Positions 17,667-26,194 are shown, numbered from the stretch's first letter. The stretch is 64,000 bases of DNA from an uncultured Candidatus Melainabacteria bacterium (GCA_934757245.1 CAKVLH010000004.1:62001-126000); one strand, 5' to 3'. The notes: a model not told the origin generated them from the sequence alone. Made by a program: numbers and translations.

Positions 17667-17698
17667 GTAGGGTGGGAAAAGCGTAAGCGGTTCCCACC
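17667..17698 (+). repeat. GTAG-REP, left flank of the RAYT
   Basis: GTAG then GGTGGGAAAAGCG..GCGGTTCCCACC, 39 bases before the RAYT start codon. It forms an inverted pair with 18311-18342. Confidence 0.88.
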
Positions 17699-17737
17699 TT
17701 CATAATCAAATTAATAAAATGATGATATAATAAATTC

Positions 17738-18268
17738 ATGTCAAATTACAAACGAATGTATTTACAAGGATATAACTACGTATTTTTTACGATTGTTACT
17801 AATAACCGAGAAAATATTTTAATTGAAAATATTGATTTGTTACGTGAATCTTTCAAAAAAGCACTTGAAAATTTTGAATTTAATATAATTGCAATTTGTG
17901 TTATGCAAAATCATTTACATATGATTTTAAAATTAAAAAACATAAAAGAATATCCTAAAATCATTTATTCTATAAAATTCTATTTTTCGCATAGATTGAA
18001 TAAAAATAACAAAATTTCAGAAAGTAAATTAAAAAAAGGTGAAAAAGGAATTTGGCAAAGACGATATTGGGAACATACAATAAGAGATGAAAAGGATTTA
18101 TATACACATCTCGATTATATCCATTATAATTCGATGAAGCATTACCAAATTTCTCCAAGAAATTGGAAATATTCAACATTTTTGAAATTCGTTGAAAAAG
18201 GTTATTATGATATCAATTGGTGTAATTTTGACGATGTTAATAATATTAATGATTTGAATTTGGAATAG
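17738..18268 (+). mobile_element. REP-associated tyrosine transposase (RAYT, IS200-like Y1)
   Basis: 176 residues. HUH single-strand endonuclease/transposase: H59 and H61 in MQNHLHMIL form the metal-binding HxH, the RAYT signature GIWQRRYWEHTIRDE follows, and the catalytic tyrosine lies in DYIHYNSMKH (Y127 or Y130). Such proteins nick at GTAG next to REP hairpins and are held to spread REPs. Here the gene is bracketed by two nearly identical GTAG-REPs in opposite orientation, the classic RAYT/REP arrangement. It appears intact. Confidence 0.9.
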
Positions 18269-18310
18269 ACGATTTAAATATGTAATATTTATACGGTGAA
18301 AATTTATGAA

Positions 18311-18342
18311 GGTGGGAACCGCTCACGCTTTTCCCACCCTAC
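18311..18342 (-). repeat. GTAG-REP, right flank of the RAYT
   Basis: Minus reading: GTAG then GGTGGGAAAAGCGTGAGCGG and TTCCCACC. It differs from the left copy in about one base and is inverted relative to it. Confidence 0.88.
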
Positions 18343-18472
18343 GTTCTGTTATTTAACTAATTAGGGATGTAAGAAGGGTTTGTTAAGAAAACTGGAAAAT
18401 TGTTACAATTTGAGCAAACGTAGTAGCTACAGAAGCAAAGGTCGTATCAACTAAGTGAACTGCGTAACTTTG

Positions 18473-18505
18473 AGCAATTTCAAACGATAAAAACACTTTA
18501 TATAA
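18473..18505 (+). promoter_or_regulatory. Shared promoter-like motif (AGCAATTTC-N15-TTTATATAA)
   Basis: AGCAATTTC (18473-18481), 15 bases, TTTATATAA (18497-18505), 32 bases before the ATG of the kinase-like gene. Confidence 0.6.
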
Positions 18506-18537
18506 GTGTAGAAAATTTTATTATAGGAAGTTAGGTT

Positions 18538-19707
18538 ATGGTACAAGCTTTAGGGCAAATTAGCAGGTTAAAAGGTTTCTTTCGCTCAGGATTGAATTAT
18601 TCAAATTATGAACAAATGATTAGTATAGCTAAACGAAAAGCTTCCGGCTGCTTACCTAAAGATGTGATATCTTGTGTAACATCAAATGGTGCAAGTAACA
18701 AATCCGCAGTACAAGGTGTTGAAAAAATATTAAATGAAACTGTTGATATCTTAGGTGAAATAAATAAACTAGAACGTCAGTGCGTTAACAGAATGAATCT
18801 CAATACATCAAAGAAAAGATATGGACATTTTTTAATGAAAGGCGACTTAAAAGGTTTTTTGAAGTTAGACTCTTTGTATAAAGAAAAAGAAATCGAAACA
18901 ATTATAAAAGCGGAAGAAAAATTTCTTGCTGGGATAAAAAAATACGTTCCAGATGTTCAAAATGTGATTATTACACCTATAGGCAGTGGTGTGTTTGGCA
19001 ATGTATACAAACTCCAAGTTTTAAATAAAGATGGAAAACAAATATTTGATGATAAAGTCTTGAAAGTATATAGAGAAAATACCATTATTACTCATCTAAT
19101 ACGAAAAAACAAACGCTTTACGGATAGTTTATCAGATGAAAAATTAGTAGAACAACATCTTAAAGAACATAAAATGTCAAGAAATTCTCATTCTGAAATA
19201 AATGCCTCTGAACTAAGACAAGATGTACAAGAACAGTTAGAATTCTGTGAAACCGGTGAAAAAGAAGAAAAATGTTTTAATGGTGCAATGGCAGAAGCCA
19301 ATATTTCAGAATTTTTAAGATTTTTTACTGGACATAAAGTAAAACCGGAAGAAGGAATCGCAATTCCTTCATATTTTGGACTAGGTGACACAAAATTTGC
19401 TTTTGGTGAATTTATTGGTAAGAAAAGAAAAGCTAAAAGAAATTTTGATTTCAAACGACTATTTGTAGTACATACTGATTTCGAAAATAACACAGGCAAT
19501 GGAATTAACGGAATTTGTATTGATATGGGTGGAATCATACCAATAACAGAACGAGGGAAAGAAATATTCACGGTTAAAGAAAACATGCGTATATTGAAAT
19601 CTATTTTAAGTTACCCAGAAGATAAAAGAAAAATTGCTTTAGAGGAATATAAAAAGTCTGGTATTTTATCTAAAGAAGTTATATCCCAAATAGAACAAAT
19701 ATTATAA
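18538..19707 (+). CDS. Protein-kinase-like protein, unknown target
   Basis: 389 residues. After a helical N-terminal region (1-140), motifs resemble a divergent protein kinase fold: glycine loop IGSGVFGNVYK (148-158), lysine K176 in KVLKVYR, helix-C-like glutamate E253 in AEANISEFL, catalytic-loop-like VHTDFENN (H312, D314, N317/N318) and a metal-binding aspartate D329 in CIDMGG. This gives the K/E/HxD/N/DxG set expected of an active kinase, although the spacing is unusual. No signal peptide. It lies between the RAYT and intact ribE, inside the segment that separates two ribE/ribBA junctions, so it may have arrived with that rearrangement. Confidence 0.6.
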   Translation: MVQALGQISRLKGFFRSGLNYSNYEQMISIAKRKASGCLPKDVISCVTSNGASNKSAVQGVEKILNETVDILGEINKLERQCVNRMNLNTSKKRYGHFLMKGDLKGFLKLDSLYKEKEIETIIKAEEKFLAGIKKYVPDVQNVIITPIGSGVFGNVYKLQVLNKDGKQIFDDKVLKVYRENTIITHLIRKNKRFTDSLSDEKLVEQHLKEHKMSRNSHSEINASELRQDVQEQLEFCETGEKEEKCFNGAMAEANISEFLRFFTGHKVKPEEGIAIPSYFGLGDTKFAFGEFIGKKRKAKRNFDFKRLFVVHTDFENNTGNGINGICIDMGGIIPITERGKEIFTVKENMRILKSILSYPEDKRKIALEEYKKSGILSKEVISQIEQIL

Positions 19708-19759
19708 TATTGGCCAACGTGCAGCAAATGATATTAAATAATAAGCCAAATATGTAGTT

Positions 19760-19843
19760 GTAGGTCGTGTTCAACATTTTTTATTGAACACGACAACAGA
19801 TTTTCTATATTTGTCGTGTTGGATGACAATTATCCAACACGAC
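19760..19843. repeat. Two REPs of the GTCGTGTT class
   Basis: 19760-19794: GTAG then GTCGTGTTCAA..TTGAACACGAC. 19813-19843: GTCGTGTTGGA..TCCAACACGAC without a GTAG. They separate the kinase-like gene from the ribBA stub. Confidence 0.75.
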
Positions 19844-19856
19844 ATACTTATTACAT

Positions 19857-19893
19857 GTTAAAGCTTTTGAATTGCGTAAAGCAGACCTGTCAT
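19857..19893 (-). pseudogene. ribBA: 5' stub of ribBA after intact ribE
   Basis: Directly after the intact ribE stop the sequence TATGACAGG reproduces the ribBA start, and CAATTCAA.AGCTTTA further on matches ribBA codons 6-11 before the similarity ends near a REP. About 12 codons remain. It is the mirror of the ribE stub at 17303-17498. Confidence 0.75.
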
Positions 19894-19894
19894 A

Positions 19895-20518
19895 TTAACA
19901 AAAACCATTCTTTTGCAGAAAATCAATATCTATTTTTGATTTATTGTTACCCGTTGGTAAAAATTTTTCAATATATTTAGCTAGGATGTCGACCTCTATA
20001 TTCACCAAATCCCCCATCTTTAAGCTTTTTAGACATGTGTTTTCGTATGTGTGGGGGATTATTGCGATGTTTATTAAATTATTCTCAACGCTTGCAATAG
20101 TCAAGCTTATACCGTTTATCGTAATTGAGCCTTTTCTTATTACATATTTAGCTTCTTCATCTGCTAATTTAATTTGCAAATCGTAAAATTCGCCATTGTT
20201 TTTTAAACCAACGATTGTGGCAACGCCGTCTACGTGTCCGCTCACGATATGTCCACCAAAACGTCCGTTCGCGCTCATCGCGCGTTCTAAGTTTACAATA
20301 TCACCGAGTTTTAGCTTGCAAGAAATTTTGAAAGTTTCAGGTGAAATATCGGCAGAAAAACTGTTTCTACCAATTTCTGTAACGGTTAAACAAACACCGT
20401 TCACAGCAATGCTATCTCCGATTTTAGTATCTTCTAAAACTTTAGAGCATTCAATAATAACTTTTCTATCTGTGACAGTTTGGACTTTTCCTGTTTCTTC
20501 TACGATTCCGGTAAACAT
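19895..20518 (-). CDS. ribE: Riboflavin synthase, alpha subunit
   Basis: 207 residues. Dismutates two 6,7-dimethyl-8-ribityllumazine molecules to riboflavin. Two lumazine-binding repeats are visible: MFTGIVEETGKV..SIAVNGVCLTV..FSADISPET and HIVSGHVDGVATI..SITINGISLTI..IAIIPHTYENT. The C-terminus ends in IDIDFLQKNGFC. It was probably once followed directly by ribBA (stop and start in TAATATG), an arrangement now broken; the intact ribBA lies 2.6 kb downstream on the same strand. Confidence 0.92.
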   Translation of the reverse strand: MFTGIVEETGKVQTVTDRKVIIECSKVLEDTKIGDSIAVNGVCLTVTEIGRNSFSADISPETFKISCKLKLGDIVNLERAMSANGRFGGHIVSGHVDGVATIVGLKNNGEFYDLQIKLADEEAKYVIRKGSITINGISLTIASVENNLINIAIIPHTYENTCLKSLKMGDLVNIEVDILAKYIEKFLPTGNNKSKIDIDFLQKNGFC

Positions 20519-20524
20519 AGAACA

Positions 20525-20553
20525 ATCTTAGCATGTTTTTGAAGAAATGTACA
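20525..20553 (-). promoter_or_regulatory. Candidate ribE promoter
   Basis: TGTACA, 17 bases, TAAGAT; duplicated upstream of the ribE stub. It ends six bases before the ATG. No RFN/FMN-riboswitch-like leader is present. Confidence 0.4.
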
Positions 20554-20638
20554 GAAATAATAGATTTGCATTCCCCTCTTTGTTATTCAAATCTATTATT
20601 GTATAATACAAAATATAATAAAATTGAGGAGGATGTAG

Positions 20639-21247
20639 ATGTTATTTAAATGTTTAGAGCTTTTAGCCGTTGCAGTTATTGCATATTTAATCGGTTCAAT
20701 TCCAACCGGATATATTATTGTTAAAGCTAAAACCGGTCAAGATATCAGAACAGTTGGTTCAGGCTCAACAGGTGCAACAAACGTAAAAAGAGTATTAGGT
20801 AAAAACTATTTCTTTTTAGTAATGCTTTTAGACGCACTAAAAGGCGCATTGCCGGTTGTCTTAGCAAAACTATTTGCAACAGTTGGCTTATCACTAGGCT
20901 TAGCTCCTGTAATCGCTGCTGTAGCCGTAATTATTGGACACAGCAAATCAATCTTTTTGCAATTTAAAGGTGGAAAGTCAGTTGCATCAGGCGTTGGAAC
21001 GATTTTGGCTTTGAACTGGATTGTTGGTCTAATTATTGCACTAGTTTGGGGCGTAATTACTTATACGACCAAGTATGTTTCAGTTGGTTCGATTATTGCA
21101 TTGCTAATTTCTCCATTTGTAATGTATTTCTTGCATTCGCCAATTGCTTACGTTGCATACTGTGCACTAGGCGCAATTTATATCGTTTATTTACATAGAG
21201 AAAATATTAAACGTTTAATTAATGGCAATGAAAACAAAGTTAGATAA
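20639..21247 (+). CDS. plsY: Glycerol-3-phosphate acyltransferase PlsY
   Basis: 202 residues, five predicted membrane helices. Transfers acyl groups from acyl-phosphate to glycerol-3-phosphate, the first step of phospholipid synthesis. Family motifs: YLIGSIPTGYI, GSGSTGATNVKRVLGK and FKGGKSVASGVGT. Strong RBS GAGGAGG; TATAAT boxes at 20602 and 20614 give a short leader. Confidence 0.94.
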   Translation: MLFKCLELLAVAVIAYLIGSIPTGYIIVKAKTGQDIRTVGSGSTGATNVKRVLGKNYFFLVMLLDALKGALPVVLAKLFATVGLSLGLAPVIAAVAVIIGHSKSIFLQFKGGKSVASGVGTILALNWIVGLIIALVWGVITYTTKYVSVGSIIALLISPFVMYFLHSPIAYVAYCALGAIYIVYLHRENIKRLINGNENKVR

Positions 21248-21264
21248 ATTTTAATAAAGTTTTG

Positions 21265-21304
21265 CAAAAAAATAACGAGTGAAAAATCACTCGTTATTTT
21301 TTTT
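21265..21304. terminator. Bidirectional terminator between plsY and the HEAT gene
   Basis: AATAACGAGTGA, loop AAAAA, TCACTCGTTATT, with A-run before and T-run after, so it can stop transcripts from both convergent genes. Confidence 0.85.
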
Positions 21305-21320
21305 ATTAATATTCTTGTTA

Positions 21321-22175
21321 CTAGCAACCAGCCGGTTTCTTTTGTTGAGTAGCGCCAGGAATTGCTTGCCAGTTTGCTGCCATAATTTTCTTGAATGATT
21401 TAAGAGCTGTATCTTCAAGTTCACCTAATTCTTCAGCTTCCATAATCAATTCTCTTAATGGTAACAATGCTCTTTGATCACGAAGTACGCCTAAAGCAGC
21501 AGCTGCACCAGCTCTAACTAAATCGTTTTCTGAACGATTTTTCATAACATCAATAAGCGCTGGAACTGCTTTTGTATCGTTCAATTTGCCCAATGAAGTT
21601 ACTGCATAAATTCTTACGTTAACCCATTCGTCATACAACATGTTAATAATCTTATCAACGCATTTTTTGTTGCCGATTTCGCCCAATGCTCTTGTTGCAT
21701 CGCATCTTACGTTAACTTTTTCGTGGTCAAGAGACTTCATCAAAGCGTCTGTTGCAACATCACCGATTTCAATCAAAGCATCTGTTGCGGTAATACAAAC
21801 TTGTGAATTTTCATCGTTCAAAGCTTCTACAAGCGGTTCAACAACAATCTTACCGCCTAAACGACCTAACGCACGAGCTGCACGAACTCTAACGTCAACG
21901 TTACGGTCTTCTCTTAAAGATTCGATTAAGTGTTCAGTTGCTTTTGTATCGCCCAATTCGCCTAATGCACGAGCTGCATATAAACGAACAGAACCGTTTT
22001 TATCATTTTTAAGAACATTGATTAACGGTTCAACAGCTTTAGAATCGCCCATTTCTCCTAGAACACGAGCGGCATTATATCTAACTTTTTCTGAACTTGA
22101 TGACATCAAATCATTAATAAGTTCTTGGAAAGATTTTTTTACTTGTTTCTTTTTGCTGTTTACAGTAATTGCCAT
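21321..22175 (-). CDS. HEAT-repeat (PBS-lyase-type) protein
   Basis: 284 residues from the ATG at 22175, which has RBS GGAGG. It is almost entirely 31-residue helical repeats with the consensus R..AARALGELGD..A...L, the EZ/PBS-lyase type HEAT common in cyanobacteria. There are about seven repeats (residues 20-260), then a short tail ending KKPAGC. Such solenoids bind other proteins. No phycobilisome genes are seen, so a bilin-lyase role is unlikely. Preceded by the shared promoter-like motif (22223-22255) and a 16-base palindrome further upstream. Confidence 0.85.
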   Translation of the reverse strand: MAITVNSKKKQVKKSFQELINDLMSSSSEKVRYNAARVLGEMGDSKAVEPLINVLKNDKNGSVRLYAARALGELGDTKATEHLIESLREDRNVDVRVRAARALGRLGGKIVVEPLVEALNDENSQVCITATDALIEIGDVATDALMKSLDHEKVNVRCDATRALGEIGNKKCVDKIINMLYDEWVNVRIYAVTSLGKLNDTKAVPALIDVMKNRSENDLVRAGAAAALGVLRDQRALLPLRELIMEAEELGELEDTALKSFKKIMAANWQAIPGATQQKKPAGC

Positions 22176-22222
22176 ACACTTTACCTCCGATATGCAATAT
22201 ATCAATTTAAAATTCTACACAG

Positions 22223-22255
22223 TAATATAAAGTTTTCTTTATTTCAAAAATTGCC
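22223..22255 (-). promoter_or_regulatory. Shared promoter-like motif (GGCAATTTT-N15-TTTATATTA)
   Basis: Exact GGCAATTTT, 15-base spacer, TTTATATTA; 47 bases upstream of the HEAT-protein ATG. Confidence 0.65.
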
Positions 22256-22286
22256 TTTATTTTCCGTTTTGTAAAGATTTTGTTAC

Positions 22287-22302
22287 ATACCCTAATTAGG
22301 GT
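22287..22302. promoter_or_regulatory. Perfect 16-base palindrome, possible operator
   Basis: TACCCTAATTAGGGTA lies about 30 bases upstream of the GGCAATTTT box of the HEAT gene. Palindromes of this kind bind dimeric regulators; no partner is known. Confidence 0.3.
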
Positions 22303-22464
22303 AAAATTTACACTTAATCTTAGTAGTATTAATATACCATATTTTTACATTTTCATGACTACCTTACCAGATAATTTTACAAAAGTTAATTAATATTATA
22401 ATTGTGATACGTTTACAACTAAGACATAGATTGAAAACTACGACTTTATAAAACTTAATAAATA

Positions 22465-24114
22465 CTACTTACTCGGGATAGTAATAATAAACTCACTACC
22501 TTCATTTATTTTTGTTTTAACTTCAATTTTTCCTTCATGTTTTTCAATTATTTTTTGAGAAATCGCAAGCCCTAACCCGGTTCCGACACCAACTCCCTTT
22601 GTTGTATATCCTGCAAAAAATATTTTTTCCGGCTCTTTAATTCCACAGCCGTCATCTTTGATTTTTACAACCAAATTATTATTTTCGAAATTTGTGTCAA
22701 TAGTGATTGTTCCTACTTTCTCGATAGCATGCGCGGCATTTACAAGAATATTCATAAACACTTGATTCAACATATTCGGATAACATTTGATTGGTGGAAT
22801 TTTACCATAATTTTTCACAATTGTTATTCGATTTTTCGTTTCATGCCTGATTAAATCAAGCGTTAAATCAATTTCGTGATTGATATCGGCTTCTTGAAGC
22901 TCTGCTTCATCTAATCGAACAAATTTTCTCAAAGATACCACCAGTCTGTTAATACGTGCGATAGCTTCTGTATCAATATCATTAATTTCTTGAAGCAAAT
23001 CCTTTGTATCCTCGTCTTCCACCTGCAAAATCAGTTTTTTCATTATTTCATTATTTGATTTTATGGAAGCAACAGGCGTATTTATTTCGTGCGCAACACC
23101 AGCAACAAGCTGACCTAAAGAAGCCATTTTTTCGGAATTAATAAGTTTTAATTGTGTGTCTTGAAGTTCTTTTAACGTTTTAGTCAAATCTTTAACCATT
23201 CGCGCATTCTTTTTATAAAGCTCTGCTTGAATAATCGCGTTGCCTAACTGAGAAGACACACCATTCAGAACTTCCAATGTATCATCAAGTTTCGTTTTCT
23301 GTTTTGTAGAAAGCACAATTATTCCTAAAAGCGAATTAAGATGAAAAATCGGCACAACAATCCTCTGCACGATTTCTTTAAATGGTTTTGCTTCTTTATA
23401 TTCTTTCATACAAGTTAGGCATGAAACCTTGCCATTATTAATATTTTGACTAACGCTTCTATCAAAAGAAATTGTTAAACCTATATCTTTTTTTTCTAAA
23501 GACTCTTTGATTAAGAATTTGTCATCTTTTTGAACAGCCGCATAATAAGCTCGAAACGCACCAAACATTTGCGCAAGTTCTTCCAACGCAGACTTTAAAA
23601 TTACAGATGTATCAATAGATTCTCTTATGATATTAGAAATATTGTTCAACAAAAGTAATTTCATTGCTTGAGATTGCGCTTGAAGTTTAATTTTAGAAAG
23701 ATTTTTATTTTCACTTTCCAACAACGTAATTTTTTTCTGATAATTTTGATTTCTGTTTAATACATTTTCTAAACTAATTTTTGCCGTAACATCAGTAAAA
23801 ACGATTAATGTATACTTGCCTTTTTTAGTAGCATTTAAATCATAGTAAGAATAATCATTATTTGAACTTTGGTACAAAACATGAGCTGAAAAATCTTCTT
23901 TAGAATTTATCGCTTGTGTTATAGGAGAATGCACGCTAACATCATTACTTACAAGTGCGCAAACATTATAATTCAATTTGTGCGAAAACTTTTTTATATT
24001 TTCAAAATCAGGAAAATCACGTTTAAAAACATTGTTCCTAAACACAGTTTCACGATTTTCATTCAGCACAATTACGGCACTATTAAACTTGTTAAATAAA
24101 TCAAACTTCCCCAT
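22465..24114 (-). CDS. Sensor histidine kinase with PAS-like and GAF domains
   Basis: 549 residues, no membrane segment, so cytoplasmic. The N-terminus looks PAS-like (AVIVLNENRETVFRN); a coiled linker leads to a GAF domain (about 165-300); then the HisKA domain with LVAGVAHEINTPVASIKSN (phospho-accepting histidine) and HATPase with NILVNAAHAI, IKDDGCGI and GVGTGLGLAISQKIIEKH. No response regulator is adjacent, so its partner is elsewhere. A CLTCMKE motif in the GAF region could bind a ligand or metal. Not obviously linked to its neighbours. Confidence 0.9.
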   Translation of the reverse strand: MGKFDLFNKFNSAVIVLNENRETVFRNNVFKRDFPDFENIKKFSHKLNYNVCALVSNDVSVHSPITQAINSKEDFSAHVLYQSSNNDYSYYDLNATKKGKYTLIVFTDVTAKISLENVLNRNQNYQKKITLLESENKNLSKIKLQAQSQAMKLLLLNNISNIIRESIDTSVILKSALEELAQMFGAFRAYYAAVQKDDKFLIKESLEKKDIGLTISFDRSVSQNINNGKVSCLTCMKEYKEAKPFKEIVQRIVVPIFHLNSLLGIIVLSTKQKTKLDDTLEVLNGVSSQLGNAIIQAELYKKNARMVKDLTKTLKELQDTQLKLINSEKMASLGQLVAGVAHEINTPVASIKSNNEIMKKLILQVEDEDTKDLLQEINDIDTEAIARINRLVVSLRKFVRLDEAELQEADINHEIDLTLDLIRHETKNRITIVKNYGKIPPIKCYPNMLNQVFMNILVNAAHAIEKVGTITIDTNFENNNLVVKIKDDGCGIKEPEKIFFAGYTTKGVGVGTGLGLAISQKIIEKHEGKIEVKTKINEGSEFIITIPSK

Positions 24115-24178
24115 ACAAACATTATATTATCATTAAGAAAAAAAATCTATTTAAAGTTATCTGCGCCAGACAAGAAAA

Positions 24179-25276
24179 TTATTTCCATTTTCTATCTGCT
24201 ATAAATTGTGTAATCAACTCTAAAGCCGGTTTTAAATTATCCGCACAAAAACCTAATCTTGCATAACCTTCCATTTCTAATGTTTCTCCGGGAAGAAGCG
24301 CAACTCCGGTAGAAACTTGCAATTTTTTGCAAAAATCTCTTGAAGGCAAATCCAGATTATACTTAATCAGAACTGTAGTTCCTCCGGTTGGTAAAATACA
24401 ATCAATGTTTGAATTTCGTTCTAACCAAGATTTTAGAGTATCTACACCTTTTCGCATAATTTCGAAATTTCTTCCGGCAATAAAATCTCGGTTTTCTATT
24501 GCAACAGATGCAAAATAATCATCTAGAATACTTACACTAATTGTATTATATTGCCTTTGGTGGTTAATTTCGTTTATCAAATCCAATCTGCCTGCAATCC
24601 AACCAACCCTTAACCCTGGGAGTGAGTATGTTTTAGACATGCTTCCAACTGAAATTCCTTTTTCGTAAATATCGGCAATTGACAAAGAATAAGGTTTGCC
24701 ATACAAATTCAAGCCACGATAGACTTCATCGGATAAAATCCAAACATTCTTCTTTTTTGCGATTTCAACAATTTCTTCCAACATCCAGTCCGGAATAACT
24801 GCGCCGGTTGGGTTGTTTGGATTGTTCAAACAAAGCAGCTTTGTTTTAGAAGTTATTATTTTGTCTAAATCTTCGAGGTTTGGAAGCCAATTATTTTCTT
24901 CATTCAAAAAGTAAAGCTTCACATCGCACCCTAAAGATTTTGGAATAGAATAATGCTGTTGATAAGTTGGAACAATTGAAACAACTTCATCTCCTTTTTC
25001 TAAAAGAGATAGAAAAACTAATTGGTTTGCGCCAATTGCACCATGAGTAACAGTAATATTCTCTAGTTCTTGATTTTCGTATAAAGATTTGATTGCGTTT
25101 TTCAATCTCAAAGAGCCTAAAATATCGCCATAACCGAGTTTTACATCAAAAATTGATTTATCAAAAGGTAAATCATTTATTGAAAGCGGAGAAATACAAG
25201 TTGTTGTGAGGTCATATTTTGCAGATGCCTCATATTTATTCATCCACTCTTCAATTTTAAAATTGTCTATTTTCAT
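24179..25276 (-). CDS. Class I/II PLP-dependent aminotransferase
   Basis: 365 residues. Aspartate-aminotransferase fold with LCLNNPNNPTGAV, ILSDEVYRGL, the PLP lysine in GSMSKTYSLPGLRVGWI and the carboxylate-binding arginine near YARLGF. It is shorter than typical AspC, and VTHGAIGANQLVFLSLL suggests the group of MalY/PatA-like or capreomycidine-synthase-like enzymes. Substrate cannot be assigned. Confidence 0.85.
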   Translation of the reverse strand: MKIDNFKIEEWMNKYEASAKYDLTTTCISPLSINDLPFDKSIFDVKLGYGDILGSLRLKNAIKSLYENQELENITVTHGAIGANQLVFLSLLEKGDEVVSIVPTYQQHYSIPKSLGCDVKLYFLNEENNWLPNLEDLDKIITSKTKLLCLNNPNNPTGAVIPDWMLEEIVEIAKKKNVWILSDEVYRGLNLYGKPYSLSIADIYEKGISVGSMSKTYSLPGLRVGWIAGRLDLINEINHQRQYNTISVSILDDYFASVAIENRDFIAGRNFEIMRKGVDTLKSWLERNSNIDCILPTGGTTVLIKYNLDLPSRDFCKKLQVSTGVALLPGETLEMEGYARLGFCADNLKPALELITQFIADRKWK

Positions 25277-25388
25277 AAATATATAATATCAACCATAGTA
25301 TTCGATTGCAACATATGACATGATATTAAGAAGACCAGTTATAGAGCTTACTGCTTGATTTTTGATTATAAAGCTGTACGTTATAAGC

Positions 25389-26126
25389 TTATGCTTTTTT
25401 ATTTCCGACTTCAAATCCCGGAATAATTAAGATTGCAGGGATGCATCTTGTTATATTTTGAATTAGTTTGCTTTCTTTATTAAATTGTCTTGCTGCGGAA
25501 CAAAAATCATCTACGTGCGCAGAGAAATCACTCAACTTAACCGGACGACCTTTTCCTTTATTAAAGATTTTTTCATTAATCTTGTTGGCTAAAATATTAC
25601 TTGCCCAAACACCGGAAAACAAGCCAATCGTTCCAGCAATCGCTTGAGGAATTTTTGTTCTAAAAGTTTCTTTATTTGCATTTTTTTCAAAAAACTTTTT
25701 ACCAAATTTTTGTCCACCTTTTGCAAACCTTGTAACAAATATAATCGGAACAGATACATTCGCGATTTGCAAAAGCGTTTCTTGAAGTTTAGCTTTTCTA
25801 TTGTTTTTATCTTTATCTAAAGCACAACCGGCTACTAAACCACCAATGCAAGACCCAACGCCCATTGTGATGATTTCTTTTTCATCATAAGGAGCTTTGT
25901 ATAAATAGCTACCCTTAAAATTTTTAAACATTTTTTTAGGATTTAATGAATATTTTGCACATTTTGCAAGGACTGCAAGTCCTGCTAAGACCCCAACGGC
26001 GGAAGAAGCTGCAATTATAGACTTTTCTTTGGTTGAATATGTGCTCTCACTCCAGAAATTTCCATGTCCGAATGCCGGCTTGCTAGTCGGTACTTGAGTA
26101 TTATATTTAATCGGACTTACATTCAT
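25389..26126 (-). CDS. Lineage-specific membrane protein with N-terminal PxFG motif
   Basis: 245 residues. The N-terminus has the NVSPIKYN..KPAFGHG pattern that I associate with many lineage-specific Gastranaerophilales proteins (remembered, not checked). Hydrophobic stretches at about 36-57, 90-105, 128-142 and 165-185 suggest a membrane protein. No enzymatic motif. A promoter-like element of the shared type (GGCAAATTTT..TTTATAGTA, 26147-26178) lies 20 bases upstream. Function unknown. Confidence 0.6.
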   Translation of the reverse strand: MNVSPIKYNTQVPTSKPAFGHGNFWSESTYSTKEKSIIAASSAVGVLAGLAVLAKCAKYSLNPKKMFKNFKGSYLYKAPYDEKEIITMGVGSCIGGLVAGCALDKDKNNRKAKLQETLLQIANVSVPIIFVTRFAKGGQKFGKKFFEKNANKETFRTKIPQAIAGTIGLFSGVWASNILANKINEKIFNKGKGRPVKLSDFSAHVDDFCSAARQFNKESKLIQNITRCIPAILIIPGFEVGNKKA

Positions 26127-26146
26127 GTTTTATAAAACCTTTCGGC

Positions 26147-26178
26147 TACTATAAAACACCTAAAAGTTAAAATTTGCC
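26147..26178 (-). promoter_or_regulatory. Shared promoter-like motif, variant
   Basis: GGCAAATTTT (26169-26178), 13 bases, TTTATAGTA (26147-26155); the box-to-box distance is one base shorter than in the other copies. Confidence 0.45.
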
Positions 26179-26194
26179 TAATTGTTACGATATC

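Noticed and set aside
20519..20638. FMN riboswitch before ribE
   Set aside because: The gap to plsY is only 120 bases and has none of the conserved RFN-element helices; only promoter-like boxes are seen.
22228..22254. TAAAGTTT on the plus strand as a further sigma-28 promoter
   Set aside because: There is no GCCGATAA-like box 11 bases on, and the bases belong to the shared motif on the other strand.
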